Shown in pieces: positions 7,980 to 16,341 of a DNA stretch of 64,000 nucleotides. A program made the translations under genes and the position numbers. The stretch lies in assembly GCF_003030345.1 (NCBI RefSeq), contig NZ_CP028158.1, positions 310,001-374,000 of the forward strand, given 5' to 3'. The stretch is from Plantactinospora sp. BC1. GTDB lineage: Bacteria > Actinomycetota > Actinomycetes > Mycobacteriales > Micromonosporaceae. The notes below the pieces were generated by a model. The model saw nothing but the letters and a program-made list of their open reading frames with translations, made no database searches and was not told where the DNA came from. Positions within the stretch are counted from its first letter, which is position 1. Each line of letters starts with the position of its first letter.

Positions 7980-10900
7980 ATGTTCCTACCATTCCGACGA
8001 GCGCGTACGCCGATTCTCGGCGCGGTCGCCACCGCGCTCGCCGTCGCGGCCGTGTGCCTGCCGACCGGCGCCGCCACGGCCGCGCCGCCGCCGCAGGAGC
8101 CCGGTGTCACCCTGCGGGTCTTCGACCTCCAGGTCCCGCTCAACAACCTCTGCACCCTCAAGGCCGCCCAGACGCCGAACGTCGACAAGCTGATGCCGAC
8201 GGTCAACTGGACCAGCGCGGCCGACTTCGGCTTCGAGAACTACTTCCTCGCCCAGGTCCTCGGCAACATCAACATTGCCCAGGCCGGCAGCTACACCTTC
8301 CGGCTGATCAGCGACGACGGGTCGCGGCTGCTGATCGACGACGCCGTCGTGGTCGACCACGACGGGCTGCACGGACCGGACCCGAAGGACGGCACGGTCG
8401 ACCTCGGCCCCGGCTACCACTCGCTGCGCATCGAGCACTTCGAACGCGACGGCGGCCAGCAGTTGACGCTGCAGTGGCGTACCCCCGGCTCGACCTCCTT
8501 CGTGACCGTGCCGAACTCGGTACTCAGCACCGACGCCGGGGTCGTCCGGGTGACCGCGCCCGGCCGCAAGGAGTGCGAGGCCAGCGGGGACTCGCCCGGT
8601 GACGGCCTGCCGCTGACCGCAGTACACCCGAACTACACGCTGACGAACCTGCGGCCCAGCGGCTTCGAACCGCAGGTCACCGGCTTCGACTGGCTTCCGG
8701 ACGGACGCCTCGCGGTGCTCACCTGGGGCGGTTCGCTGACCACCGCCGGCGAGGTCTGGCTGCTCGGCAACGTCACCGGCAACACCAGCCCGGCCCAGGT
8801 GACCCGGACCCGGGTCGCCAGCGGACTCCAGGAGCCGATGGGGATCAAGGTCGTCGACGGCAAGCTGTACGTCTCCGAGAAGCACCGGCTGACCGAGCTG
8901 AACGACACCAACGGGGACGGGGTGACCGACAACTACCGGACCGTGGCCACCTGGCCGTTCGGCGGGAACTTCCACGAGTTCGGGTTCGGGCTGCTCTACG
9001 CCGACGGGTTCTTCTACCTGAACCTCTCGGTGTCCATCAACTACGGCGGCGCCACCACGGATCCGCAGCCGGCGGGGAACCGGGGCACCACGATCAGGGT
9101 GAACCGGAGCACCGGCGCGGTGTCGTACATCGCGGGCGGGCTGCGTACCCCGCACGGGATCGGTTGGGGACCGGAGGGCGGGCTCTTCGTCACCGACAAC
9201 CAGGGCGGCTACCAGCCGGCGTCCAAGCTGCTGCACATCAAGCAGGACCGGTTCTTCAACCACTACCTCAACCCGGCCGGACCGTTCGACAACAACCCGG
9301 TGACCCAGCCGGTCATCTGGTTCCCGCAGAACGAGATCGGCAACTCGCCGAGTACCCCGGTGATGATGACCCAGGGCGTCTTCGCCGGCCAGATGGCGAT
9401 CGGCGACGTGACGTACGGCGGCCTCCAGCGGGCGTACCTGGAGAAGGTCAACGGTGAATACCAGGGCGCGCTGTTCCGGATGACACAGGGCTTGGAGGCC
9501 GGCGTCTCCGAGGTCAGCCTCGGCCCGGACGGCGCCCTCTACACCGGCGGACTGCACGGCGGCGGCAACTGGGGCCAGGAGGGCAAGCTCAGCCACGGCC
9601 TCCAGAAGATCACCCCGAACGGCAGCAACACCTTCGACATGCTGGCGATGCGGGCCCGGTCGAACGGGTTCGAGATCGAGTACACCAAGCCGCTCTCGAC
9701 GGCGACCGCGACCGCGCTCGCCTCGAAGTACCGGGTCAAGCAGTGGCGGTACGTCCCGACCGCCGCCTACGGCGGGCCGAAGGTGGACGAGGAGACGCTC
9801 GCGGTCTCCTCCGCGACACTCTCGGCCGACGGCCGGAAGGTCACCCTGGTCGTCAACGGGCTCAAGGCCGGCCGGGTCGTCCACGTCCGCTCACCCCGGC
9901 CGTTCAGCGCCAGCGACGGCCAGGCACTCTGGAGCACCGAGGTCTGGTACACCCTCAACGCGATCCCCGGCCAGACGCCGCCGGTCAACCTCGCCCTGGG
10001 CCGGCCGGCCACGGCGGACAGCTCCTGCTCGGCGGTGGAGGGCCCGGCGAAGGCTGTCAACGGGACCACCACCTCGGGCAACCTCGACAAGTGGTGCTCG
10101 ACGGGCGCCAGCCGGTGGTTGCAGGTCGACCTGGGCTCGGCGCAGAGCGTGAACCGGGTCGTCGTGGCGCACGCCGGTGCCGGTGGCGAGGCCGCCGGCT
10201 GGAACACCCGGGACTTCGCCGTCCAGGTCAGCACCAACGGCACCACCTGGAGCACGGTCGCGAACGTCACCGGCAACACGGCCAACACCACCACGCACAC
10301 CTTCGCGGCCACCCAGGCCCGGTACCTCCGGCTCGCCGTCACCACCCCGGCCAGCGACGGCAACAACGCGGCCCGGATCTACGAGTTCGAGGTCTACGGC
10401 GGGGCCGCTCCACCGACGGCCAATCTCGCCCTGGGCCGGCCGGCGACGGCGGACAGCTCCTGCTCCGCCACGGAGGGACCGGCGCAGGCGGTCAACGGCA
10501 GCGTGACCGGCGGCAACAGCGACAAGTGGTGCTCGCTCGGCGGCACCAAGTGGTTGCAGGTCGACCTCGGGGCCACCCAGAGCGTGCAGCGGTTCGTGGT
10601 CCGGCACGCCGGTGCCGGTGGGGAGAACACCGCCTGGAACACCCGGGACTTCGCCGTCCAGGTCAGCACCAACGGCACCGCCTGGAGCACGGTCGCGAAC
10701 GTCACCGGCAACACGGCGAACGTCACCACGCACGACGTCCCGGCCACCCAGGCCAGGTACGCGCGACTCGCCGTGACCGCGCCGACCAGTACCACCGACA
10801 ACGCGGCCCGGATCTATGAGTTCGAGGCGTACGGCCCCGGCGGGGCCCCCGGCCGGATCACCCTCTTCGACGGGTCCAACATGAACAACTTCCAGCAGCC

Positions 10901-11438
10901 GAACGGGGCGAACCCGACCTGGCCGCTGGGCAACGGCGGGGTGGAGGTGCTCGGCGGCGACATCCGCAGCCGGCAGAGCTTCGGCGACTTCAGGCTGCAC
11001 GTCGAGTTCTGGTTGCCGAACCTGCCGGCGGACGTCACCGGGCAGGCCCGGGCCAACAGCGGCATCTACCTCCAGGACCGGTACGAGTTGCAGGTGCTCG
11101 ACTCGTACGGCGACACCACCCCGGCCACCAACGAGTGCGGCGCCATCTACGAGAAACTGGCGCCGAGGGTGAACGCGGCGACCGCGCCGCAGACCTGGCA
11201 GACGTACGACGTGACGTTCCGGGCCGCCCGGTTCGACGCGGCCGGGGTCAAGACGGAGAACGCCCGGGTCACCGTGGTGTGGAACGGCGTCACCGTGCAC
11301 GACAACGCCGAGATCAACGGGCCGACCGGCGGCGGTGCCCCGGAGGGACCCTCGGTGGGCCCGATCCGGCTACAGGACCACGGTGACCCCGGCCCCAACC
11401 TCTTCTACCGCAACATCTGGGTCGAGCCGATCGGCTAG
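7980..11438 (+). CDS. Secreted multidomain protein: PA14, sugar-dehydrogenase-like propeller, two F5/8C domains, DUF1080
   Basis: 1152 residues from ATG 7980, chosen because GGGAGGAAAC lies directly upstream. A Sec signal peptide covers about 1-36. Domains in order: PA14-like glycan-binding domain (about 41-178); a six-bladed propeller-like region resembling glucose/sorbosone dehydrogenases (about 220-570); two F5/8 type C discoidin (CBM32-like) modules starting near 670 and 815; and a C-terminal DUF1080 / 3-keto-disaccharide hydrolase domain (about 958-1152). The two discoidin modules are near-duplicates. The protein is probably an extracellular enzyme acting on an oxidised or complex glycan; whether the propeller binds PQQ or is only structural cannot be told here. 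It opens the polysaccharide-degradation locus. Confidence 0.8.
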   Translation: MFLPFRRARTPILGAVATALAVAAVCLPTGAATAAPPPQEPGVTLRVFDLQVPLNNLCTLKAAQTPNVDKLMPTVNWTSAADFGFENYFLAQVLGNINIAQAGSYTFRLISDDGSRLLIDDAVVVDHDGLHGPDPKDGTVDLGPGYHSLRIEHFERDGGQQLTLQWRTPGSTSFVTVPNSVLSTDAGVVRVTAPGRKECEASGDSPGDGLPLTAVHPNYTLTNLRPSGFEPQVTGFDWLPDGRLAVLTWGGSLTTAGEVWLLGNVTGNTSPAQVTRTRVASGLQEPMGIKVVDGKLYVSEKHRLTELNDTNGDGVTDNYRTVATWPFGGNFHEFGFGLLYADGFFYLNLSVSINYGGATTDPQPAGNRGTTIRVNRSTGAVSYIAGGLRTPHGIGWGPEGGLFVTDNQGGYQPASKLLHIKQDRFFNHYLNPAGPFDNNPVTQPVIWFPQNEIGNSPSTPVMMTQGVFAGQMAIGDVTYGGLQRAYLEKVNGEYQGALFRMTQGLEAGVSEVSLGPDGALYTGGLHGGGNWGQEGKLSHGLQKITPNGSNTFDMLAMRARSNGFEIEYTKPLSTATATALASKYRVKQWRYVPTAAYGGPKVDEETLAVSSATLSADGRKVTLVVNGLKAGRVVHVRSPRPFSASDGQALWSTEVWYTLNAIPGQTPPVNLALGRPATADSSCSAVEGPAKAVNGTTTSGNLDKWCSTGASRWLQVDLGSAQSVNRVVVAHAGAGGEAAGWNTRDFAVQVSTNGTTWSTVANVTGNTANTTTHTFAATQARYLRLAVTTPASDGNNAARIYEFEVYGGAAPPTANLALGRPATADSSCSATEGPAQAVNGSVTGGNSDKWCSLGGTKWLQVDLGATQSVQRFVVRHAGAGGENTAWNTRDFAVQVSTNGTAWSTVANVTGNTANVTTHDVPATQARYARLAVTAPTSTTDNAARIYEFEAYGPGGAPGRITLFDGSNMNNFQQPNGANPTWPLGNGGVEVLGGDIRSRQSFGDFRLHVEFWLPNLPADVTGQARANSGIYLQDRYELQVLDSYGDTTPATNECGAIYEKLAPRVNAATAPQTWQTYDVTFRAARFDAAGVKTENARVTVVWNGVTVHDNAEINGPTGGGAPEGPSVGPIRLQDHGDPGPNLFYRNIWVEPIG
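9987..10830 (+). repeat. Tandem duplication of the discoidin module
   Basis: Two in-frame copies offset by 435 bp (145 codons) encode the two F5/8C domains. The stretch at 10201-10282 recurs at 10636-10717 almost base for base. This indicates recent duplication or ongoing gene conversion inside the gene. Confidence 0.85.
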
Positions 11439-11466
11439 GGCCCGGTCCGGCAGGGATCGCGGCGAC

Positions 11467-11522
11467 GAGGGCCGTGACCACCCGGACGGCGAGAGCTGCC
11501 GTCTCCCGGGGCCACGGCCCTC
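11467..11522. terminator. Hairpin after the PA14/DUF1080 gene
   Basis: GAGGGCCGTG (11467-11476) pairs perfectly with CACGGCCCTC (11513-11522), and the loop contains a second ACGGC/GCCGT hairpin. It starts 28 bp after the stop codon. There is no T-tract, as is usual in this G+C range. Confidence 0.6.
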
Positions 11523-11546
11523 CGGCCACGGTGGCCGGCGCGCGCC

Positions 11547-11814
11547 TCAGCCGGTGACGTGCAGGATCGCGTCGGCTCCGTCGACGGTCGCCTCGGACCC
11601 ACCCCACCTCCCGGCAGGGCTATTTCCCGCTCGACCAGCGGTCGGTCTCGAGGGCGATCGAACGGAAGCCGATCTCGACGAGCTGGGCGAAGAGTTCGTT
11701 GCGGATCGCGCCGAACGCGGGCTCCTGGTGGGTCGGCTCGCCCAGGGCGAGCACATCACATGGTTCGGGTACGAGGTCCCGAATCTGCTGGCTCATGTGG
11801 CAAAAACGTACCAT
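11547..11814 (-). pseudogene. Remnant of an erythromycin esterase family gene
   Basis: Read leftwards from ATG 11814 or 11796, the frame gives a recognisable EreA/EreB-family N-terminus (VLALGEPTHQEPAF, then RNELFAQLVEIGFRSIALE). This fails within about 60 codons at a stop at 11620. In another frame, 11547-11610 encodes a family-like C-terminal end (ATVDGADAILHVTG) with its own stop. The normal protein is about 400 residues, so some 300 codons are missing from the middle and the frame is shifted. This is a deletion remnant, not a functional resistance gene. Confidence 0.65.
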
Positions 11815-11979
11815 TGAACCCCTGTTTGACGCTTTTGCTGAACGACGCTCCGTGACTGCCGTCGCCAAGCCTCAACCGGGCGGGCGGCGGCCCCGTCGGC
11901 GGCGGGGGAGACCCGTGCCGTGCTGTCTCCCCTCGACCGGTCGACGGGGCCGTGCCCGCGGCGAACCGGGCCGATCCGC

Positions 11980-13443
11980 TCAGCAGGTGGAGTTGGTCTG
12001 GGTCAGTAGCGCGAGGCGCCAGGGGAGGCTGTTGTAGTCGCCACCGGCGCTGGGGTCCATGCCCTGGTAGAGATAGCGCAGGTTGCAGGGGCTGATCGTG
12101 AGGGTCTGGTCCACGTCGGTGCGGACCAGCTCGCCGTGGCTGATGTCCCGGGTCCAGGCCCCGTCCGGGAAGCTGACGTTGTTGGCCCGGGCGAACGGGT
12201 TGTTCTCCTCGGCGGCGAGCACCTGCCACGGGCCGGCGATGTCCGAGGACGTCCAGGAGCGGAACCAGCGGCGCCCGTCCGAGCCGATCGCCTCGTGGAG
12301 CAGCAGGTACTGGTCCCGCCCGGCGACCCGGTAGACGTTGGCGGCCTCGAAGAGCCGGTACCGGTCGGCGTCCTGCATGGTGATCACCGGCTGGCTCATC
12401 CCGTCGGGGAAGTTCGCCAACGTGGTCTGCGACCGGTAGAGGTGGCCGTTGTCGTCGGAGGAGAAGAGGTGGCAGTTGGCGGTGTCGCAGATGACCCACA
12501 TGTCGACCCAGTAGCCGTCGCCGATGTTGTCCTCGATGATCTGTGGCATGCCGCTGTAGAAGTGCCTCGGCGCGGTCCAGCCGTTCGGGTCGCCGATGTC
12601 GGGGTTGGTGGAGTACGACGCGTTGCCGGTCTGGTAGACCAGATACCAGAGCCGCTGCGGGGCGAAGTAGAACACCTGCGGCGCGGCCCGGTATCCGGTG
12701 CCGAGCGGCGCCTGGTCGAGGTAGTGGAAGGTGGCGTTGCCGGCCTCGGACCAGTCGGTGAAGTTGAAGTAGACCAGGTTGTAGCCCGCCGCCTTCGCCG
12801 TGCTGGCGAAGACGTGGTAGCGGCCGTTGTGGTAGACGACCGAGGGGTCCTTGATGCCGGCGATGTCGCGGCCGTCGTTCTTCGGCCCGACGAGTACGCC
12901 GGTGGAGTTCCACCGGAAGCTGCTCGGCAGGTTTCCGGTCGGCGGGTTCGTGGGCGGGTCGGTCGGCGGGGTCGTCGGCGGATCCGTGGGCGGGTTCGTC
13001 GGGGGATCGGTCGGCGGGTCGGTGACCCCACCGGTGCAGGTGGTGCCGTTCAGGGCGAACGACGAGGGCGCCGGGTTGCTGCCGGTCCACGACCCGTTGA
13101 GGCCGAACGACGCGCTCGCGTTGCGGGCTATCGAGGCGTTGTAGCCGACGTTTCTGGCGGTGACCTGGGCGCCGCTCTGCGTCACCGACGCGTTCCACGC
13201 CTGGGTGACCCGCTGCCCGACGCCGTAGGTCCAGGTGAGGGTCCAGCCGTTGATCGGGTCACCCAGGTTCGTCACGGTGACGTTGGCGCCGAACCCGCCC
13301 GGCCACTGCGACGATATCGAGTAGTTCACCGAGCAGCCGGCCGCGACGGCGTGTGCGGGCAGCACGGTCACCGCCCCGGCGGCGGCGACCATTCCGCTGA
13401 CCGCCACGAGGATGCCGGCTCGTAGTCTGGCTGGTTGTCGCAC
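11980..13443 (-). CDS. CBM2-GH62 alpha-L-arabinofuranosidase, secreted
   Basis: 487 residues from GTG 13443, with GGAG 7 nt upstream. Signal peptide about 1-35; CBM2 cellulose/xylan-binding module about 36-135 with conserved Trp residues (SSQWPGGF, GWTLTW, GSWTGSN); a PT/PP-rich linker of DPPTDPPTNPP repeats about 139-170; and a full-length GH62 domain from PSSFRW to TQTNSTC. GH62 landmarks include the GIKDPSVVYHNG Asp, DMWVICD and LFEAANVYRV (general-acid Glu). GH62 enzymes release single arabinofuranosyl side chains from arabinoxylan, and CBM2 holds the enzyme on the plant cell wall. A LacI-type operator lies 388 bp upstream at 13831. Confidence 0.93.
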   Translation of the reverse strand: MRQPARLRAGILVAVSGMVAAAGAVTVLPAHAVAAGCSVNYSISSQWPGGFGANVTVTNLGDPINGWTLTWTYGVGQRVTQAWNASVTQSGAQVTARNVGYNASIARNASASFGLNGSWTGSNPAPSSFALNGTTCTGGVTDPPTDPPTNPPTDPPTTPPTDPPTNPPTGNLPSSFRWNSTGVLVGPKNDGRDIAGIKDPSVVYHNGRYHVFASTAKAAGYNLVYFNFTDWSEAGNATFHYLDQAPLGTGYRAAPQVFYFAPQRLWYLVYQTGNASYSTNPDIGDPNGWTAPRHFYSGMPQIIEDNIGDGYWVDMWVICDTANCHLFSSDDNGHLYRSQTTLANFPDGMSQPVITMQDADRYRLFEAANVYRVAGRDQYLLLHEAIGSDGRRWFRSWTSSDIAGPWQVLAAEENNPFARANNVSFPDGAWTRDISHGELVRTDVDQTLTISPCNLRYLYQGMDPSAGGDYNSLPWRLALLTQTNSTC

Positions 13444-14257
13444 TGGAGACTCCTAACAGTCGCGCTGGGGTGGCGCCGCGCTGGGGTACGCGGCACCCGG
13501 ACATGCCCGCATCGGCCTCGCGCCTCGTTCCGGCTCTCGCCCCGGCCGTCCGCCCGGTGGCGCGGAGCCGGTTGGAGCCGGGCGGCGAGGTACACCGGGG
13601 TGCCGATCGGCTCGGGACGTCGGCGGGGAGACGCCGGTTGGCCGTACCCGGCGACCGCCGGCAGTGGGGCATGCGGCGACGCGTGCCCGTGGACGGCCTG
13701 CACTGCACTGCCTGGCCCGTCCCGCGCGTGCCTGTCGGCGCGGCCGGGGGCTCGAAAGGCGTCCCGTGCCCCGCGTCGGCGCCACCCCGGGTGTGCTTGC
13801 CGCACACCCGTGCCCATGGGTGGGCGCCGATGTGAGCGATAACATATCGCCTGCCGGTGATCGCCGCAAGATGCGATTTCCGTCGACCTCGAAGAAATGC
13901 GTCGAGCGACCGAATGAGCGCCGCACACTCTTCTTCGCCCGGATCGTCGACTTCGACGGTGGCCGACGAACTCCTGGCATCCCCGCGGCATCCCGGAGTG
14001 GTTGCCGACACCTTTTCCGGGTCACCGCCCGGATCACCGGTCCGGGATCGGACGCCGGAAAATCGGACGGTTACTTCTTGACTCGGCCGTCGGCGTCCAT
14101 CACAGTCAACCACCACACCATCGGCCCCTCGACTCCGCCGGGTACGCGACCGGCGTGCGACGGCTCGACACCACTCGTGCCCGTACGCCCGGCGTTCCGT
14201 GGCTGAAACCGGTCCGGGCCCGGCACCACCCTCCGACACCTGCGACAGCGATGGGAC
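13444..14257. other. Long intergenic region between GH62 and sigma factor genes
   Basis: About 815 bp separate these divergent genes. All open frames here look like high-GC shadows: Arg-rich translations with no domain. The only clear element is the LacI-type operator at 13831-13844. A TTGACT hexamer at 14078 has no matching -10 box. Confidence 0.5.
13831..13844. promoter_or_regulatory. LacI-type operator, copy 1
   Basis: TGTGAGCGATAACA matches the reverse complement of the TGTTAGCGCTCACA site at 16265 in 13 of 14 positions. It lies in the gap between the GH62 gene (388 bp from its start) and the sigma factor gene (414 bp). Central CG and TGTGAG/CTCACA arms are typical of LacI/GalR-family repressors. 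Confidence 0.7.
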
Positions 14258-15880
14258 ATGCGAGCTACCCGTACGAACGAGACGAGCCTGGTCGTCGCGG
14301 CACAGTCCGGCGACCGTCGGGCGCTCGACGAACTCGTCGTCACGTACCTGCCGATCGTCTACACCATCGTGCGCAGGGCGCTGAGCGGCCATCCGGACGT
14401 CGACGACGTCGTGCAGGAGACGATGTTCCGTGCCCTGCGGGAGCTGCGGACGCTGCGGACGCCGGAGAGCTTCCGGCCCTGGCTGGTGGCGATCGCGCTG
14501 CGCCAGGTCAGCACGGCTGCGCAGCGCCAGCAGGCCGCCGCCGAACGCGCCGTCGCGCTGGAGGAGGTGGCCGGGGAGCCGGAGGTCGGGGCCGAGTTCG
14601 AGGACCTGACGCTGCTGCGGGTGGACCTCTCCGACCAGCGCCGGCAGGTGGTACGGGCCAGTCGCTGGCTCGACCCGGAGGACCGGGCGCTGCTTTCGCT
14701 GTGGTGGCTGGAGATCGCGGGCCGGCTGAGCAGGGCGGAGTTGGCCGCGTCGCTCGGCGTCGGGCTGGCGCACGCCGGGGTACGCGTCCAGCGGATGCGC
14801 AACCAGTTGGAGCTGGGCCGGCGGCTGGTGGCCGCGTTGGACGCCCGTCCGGGCTGCGACGGTCTTCGGGCCGTACTGGCGGACTGGGACGGCCGGCCGA
14901 GCCCACTGTGGCGCAAACGCATCACCCGGCACACCCGGTCCTGCCCGGTCTGCGCCCGACACGGCGACGCGCTGGTCGCGCCGGAGCGCCTCCTCGTCGG
15001 CCTGGCGCTGATCCCCGTTCCCGCGGCGCTGGCGGCGGCCCTGACCGCAAAGGGCGGGCTGGCCGGGGGCGTCCTCGGCGCGGTGTCGACGGCGGCCGCT
15101 TCGGGCGCGAACGGGATCGGCGGCTCCGGAGCCGTCGGCGCGGGCGTCAAGGCGGGGCTCCTCGGCCAGTTGGGCCAGCTCATCGGGACGCATCCCGTCG
15201 TCGCCGTCGTCGCCGCCGGTACGGTGGCCGCCGGTGCCACGGTCACCACCGCGACCTGGCCGGCGGCGGACCCACGGCCACCGGTACGCATCGCCGCGCC
15301 GACCTCGGCACCCACGGCCGCCGGCCCCACCTCGGCACCGGCGGTCGGTGTCCCCGCGACCTCGGCGCCCCGGGCCAGCACGCCGGCCCCGGGGCGCCCG
15401 AGCCGGACCGGTGCCCCACCGTCGAACACCGGGTCGCGACCCTTCCCGCTCGGAAGCGTGTCGATGGAGTCGGTCAACCAGGTGGGGTCGTTCGTCACGG
15501 CGGTCGACGGCGTCGGACTGCTGACCCGGGTCGGCGCGCAGAGCGACGGTGCGACCCGGCAGCGGGCGACGTTCGAGGCGGTCCCCGGCCTGGCGGACCC
15601 GGACTGCGTCTCCTTCCGCGCCGGGGACGGACGTTACCTGCGCCATTCGTCCTGGCGGGTGCGGTTGAGCGAGGTCGAGGAGAGCCGGCTGTTCCGTGGC
15701 GACGCGACCTTCTGTGTGCGGCCGGGCGCGGCGCCGGACTCCGTGTCGCTGGAGGCGTCCAACTACCCCGGCTGGTTCCTGCGGCACCGGGATCTCCAGC
15801 TCTGGGTGGACCAGGTCGTCGACGATCCCGAGTTCCGGGCCGACGCCTCCTTCCGGACCCGCCCCCCGCTGGGCGGGTAG
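14258..15880 (+). CDS. ECF-like sigma factor fused to membrane segment and AbfB (CBM42) sensor domain
   Basis: 540 residues. About 10-90 is a sigma-70 region 2 (HPDVDDVVQETMFRALRELR) and 130-190 a region 4-like helical domain. A zinc-finger-like segment near 228 (HTRSCPVCARH) recalls anti-sigma ZAS motifs. Hydrophobic stretches lie at about 245-268 and 311-333 (HPVVAVVAAGTVAAGA), then a Thr/Pro/Ala linker to about 400. Residues 402-540 form an AbfB beta-trefoil (SFRAGDGRYLRH, SLEASNYPGWFLRHR, FRADASF), the arabinofuranose-binding CBM42 fold. The layout predicts a cytosolic sigma factor with an extracytoplasmic arabinan-binding domain. It sits between GH62 and GH43 genes, suggesting it senses arabinose-containing polymer and drives this locus. 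Family is clear; mechanism is inferred. Confidence 0.85.
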   Translation: MRATRTNETSLVVAAQSGDRRALDELVVTYLPIVYTIVRRALSGHPDVDDVVQETMFRALRELRTLRTPESFRPWLVAIALRQVSTAAQRQQAAAERAVALEEVAGEPEVGAEFEDLTLLRVDLSDQRRQVVRASRWLDPEDRALLSLWWLEIAGRLSRAELAASLGVGLAHAGVRVQRMRNQLELGRRLVAALDARPGCDGLRAVLADWDGRPSPLWRKRITRHTRSCPVCARHGDALVAPERLLVGLALIPVPAALAAALTAKGGLAGGVLGAVSTAAASGANGIGGSGAVGAGVKAGLLGQLGQLIGTHPVVAVVAAGTVAAGATVTTATWPAADPRPPVRIAAPTSAPTAAGPTSAPAVGVPATSAPRASTPAPGRPSRTGAPPSNTGSRPFPLGSVSMESVNQVGSFVTAVDGVGLLTRVGAQSDGATRQRATFEAVPGLADPDCVSFRAGDGRYLRHSSWRVRLSEVEESRLFRGDATFCVRPGAAPDSVSLEASNYPGWFLRHRDLQLWVDQVVDDPEFRADASFRTRPPLGG

Positions 15881-15967
15881 CACCGGTCCAGCACCGGTCC
15901 AGCTCCGGCGGGACCCTTCGGCGGGGTCCGTCCTCGGGCGGCGGCCGGCGCCGGAGGGGCGGCGCTG

Positions 15968-15988
15968 GGCCGACCGACCGGGTCGGCC
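15968..15988 (+). terminator. Hairpin after the sigma factor gene
   Basis: GGCCGACC and GGTCGGCC form a perfect 8-bp stem with a 5-nt loop, 88 bp after the stop. There is no T-tract. Confidence 0.45.
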
Positions 15989-16264
15989 GGGCGACTCCCC
16001 GGCGCCGGCGTGGATAACAGAAAAGCGGTGTGAGATATCCGGCCGTGTCCGGCCGACCCACTCCGGCGGAAAGTGTTATCGGTCCGCGTTATCCAAAGTC
16101 GGCGTCGGATCGGGTCCGTGTCCGGTCACCCGATGCGGCAAATTCCGGCCAGGACATTGACGCTCACCCTTGAGTACGTCGAAACGTTCTGGCAATATCC
16201 GGTACATCCGAAGGAGCGACTCACGCCGGGTCGGTTTGCTGCGGCGGTACTGTCGGCCCATTCG

Positions 16265-16278
16265 TGTTAGCGCTCACA
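16265..16278. promoter_or_regulatory. LacI-type operator, copy 2
   Basis: TGTTAGCGCTCACA, centred about 70 bp upstream of the GTG start at 16342, is positioned to block transcription of the CBM13-GH43 gene. It is identical to the site at 26015. Confidence 0.75.
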
Positions 16279-16341
16279 TTGCTGTTGTGGTCAGCCCGGA
16301 TATCGGGGGCGAGGATGGTCACGACCGGAGGGAGAAACACC

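Larger units (their letters stand above)
15881..16341. other. Regulatory region before the CBM13-GH43 gene
   Basis: The region holds a hairpin (15968-15988), three GTTATC-type elements (GATAACA at 16013, TGTTATC at 16074, GTTATCC at 16088) that resemble degenerate operator halves, and a perfect LacI-type operator at 16265. It is less G+C-rich than its neighbours and contains no supported gene. Confidence 0.5.

Noticed and set aside
13453-14037. Several 120-200 codon open frames on both strands between GH62 and the sigma factor
   Set aside because: No ribosome sites, no recognisable domains, strongly Arg/Pro-rich composition.
14071-14343. Minus-strand open frame ending MVWWLTVMDADGRVKK
   Set aside because: The tail looks protein-like and ATG-initiated, but only 17 codons are convincing and there is no similarity; a leader peptide is possible but unsupported.
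16013-16094. Three GTTATC elements as further LacI-type operators
   Set aside because: They match only half of the 14-bp site; mentioned as possible degenerate halves within the intergenic note.
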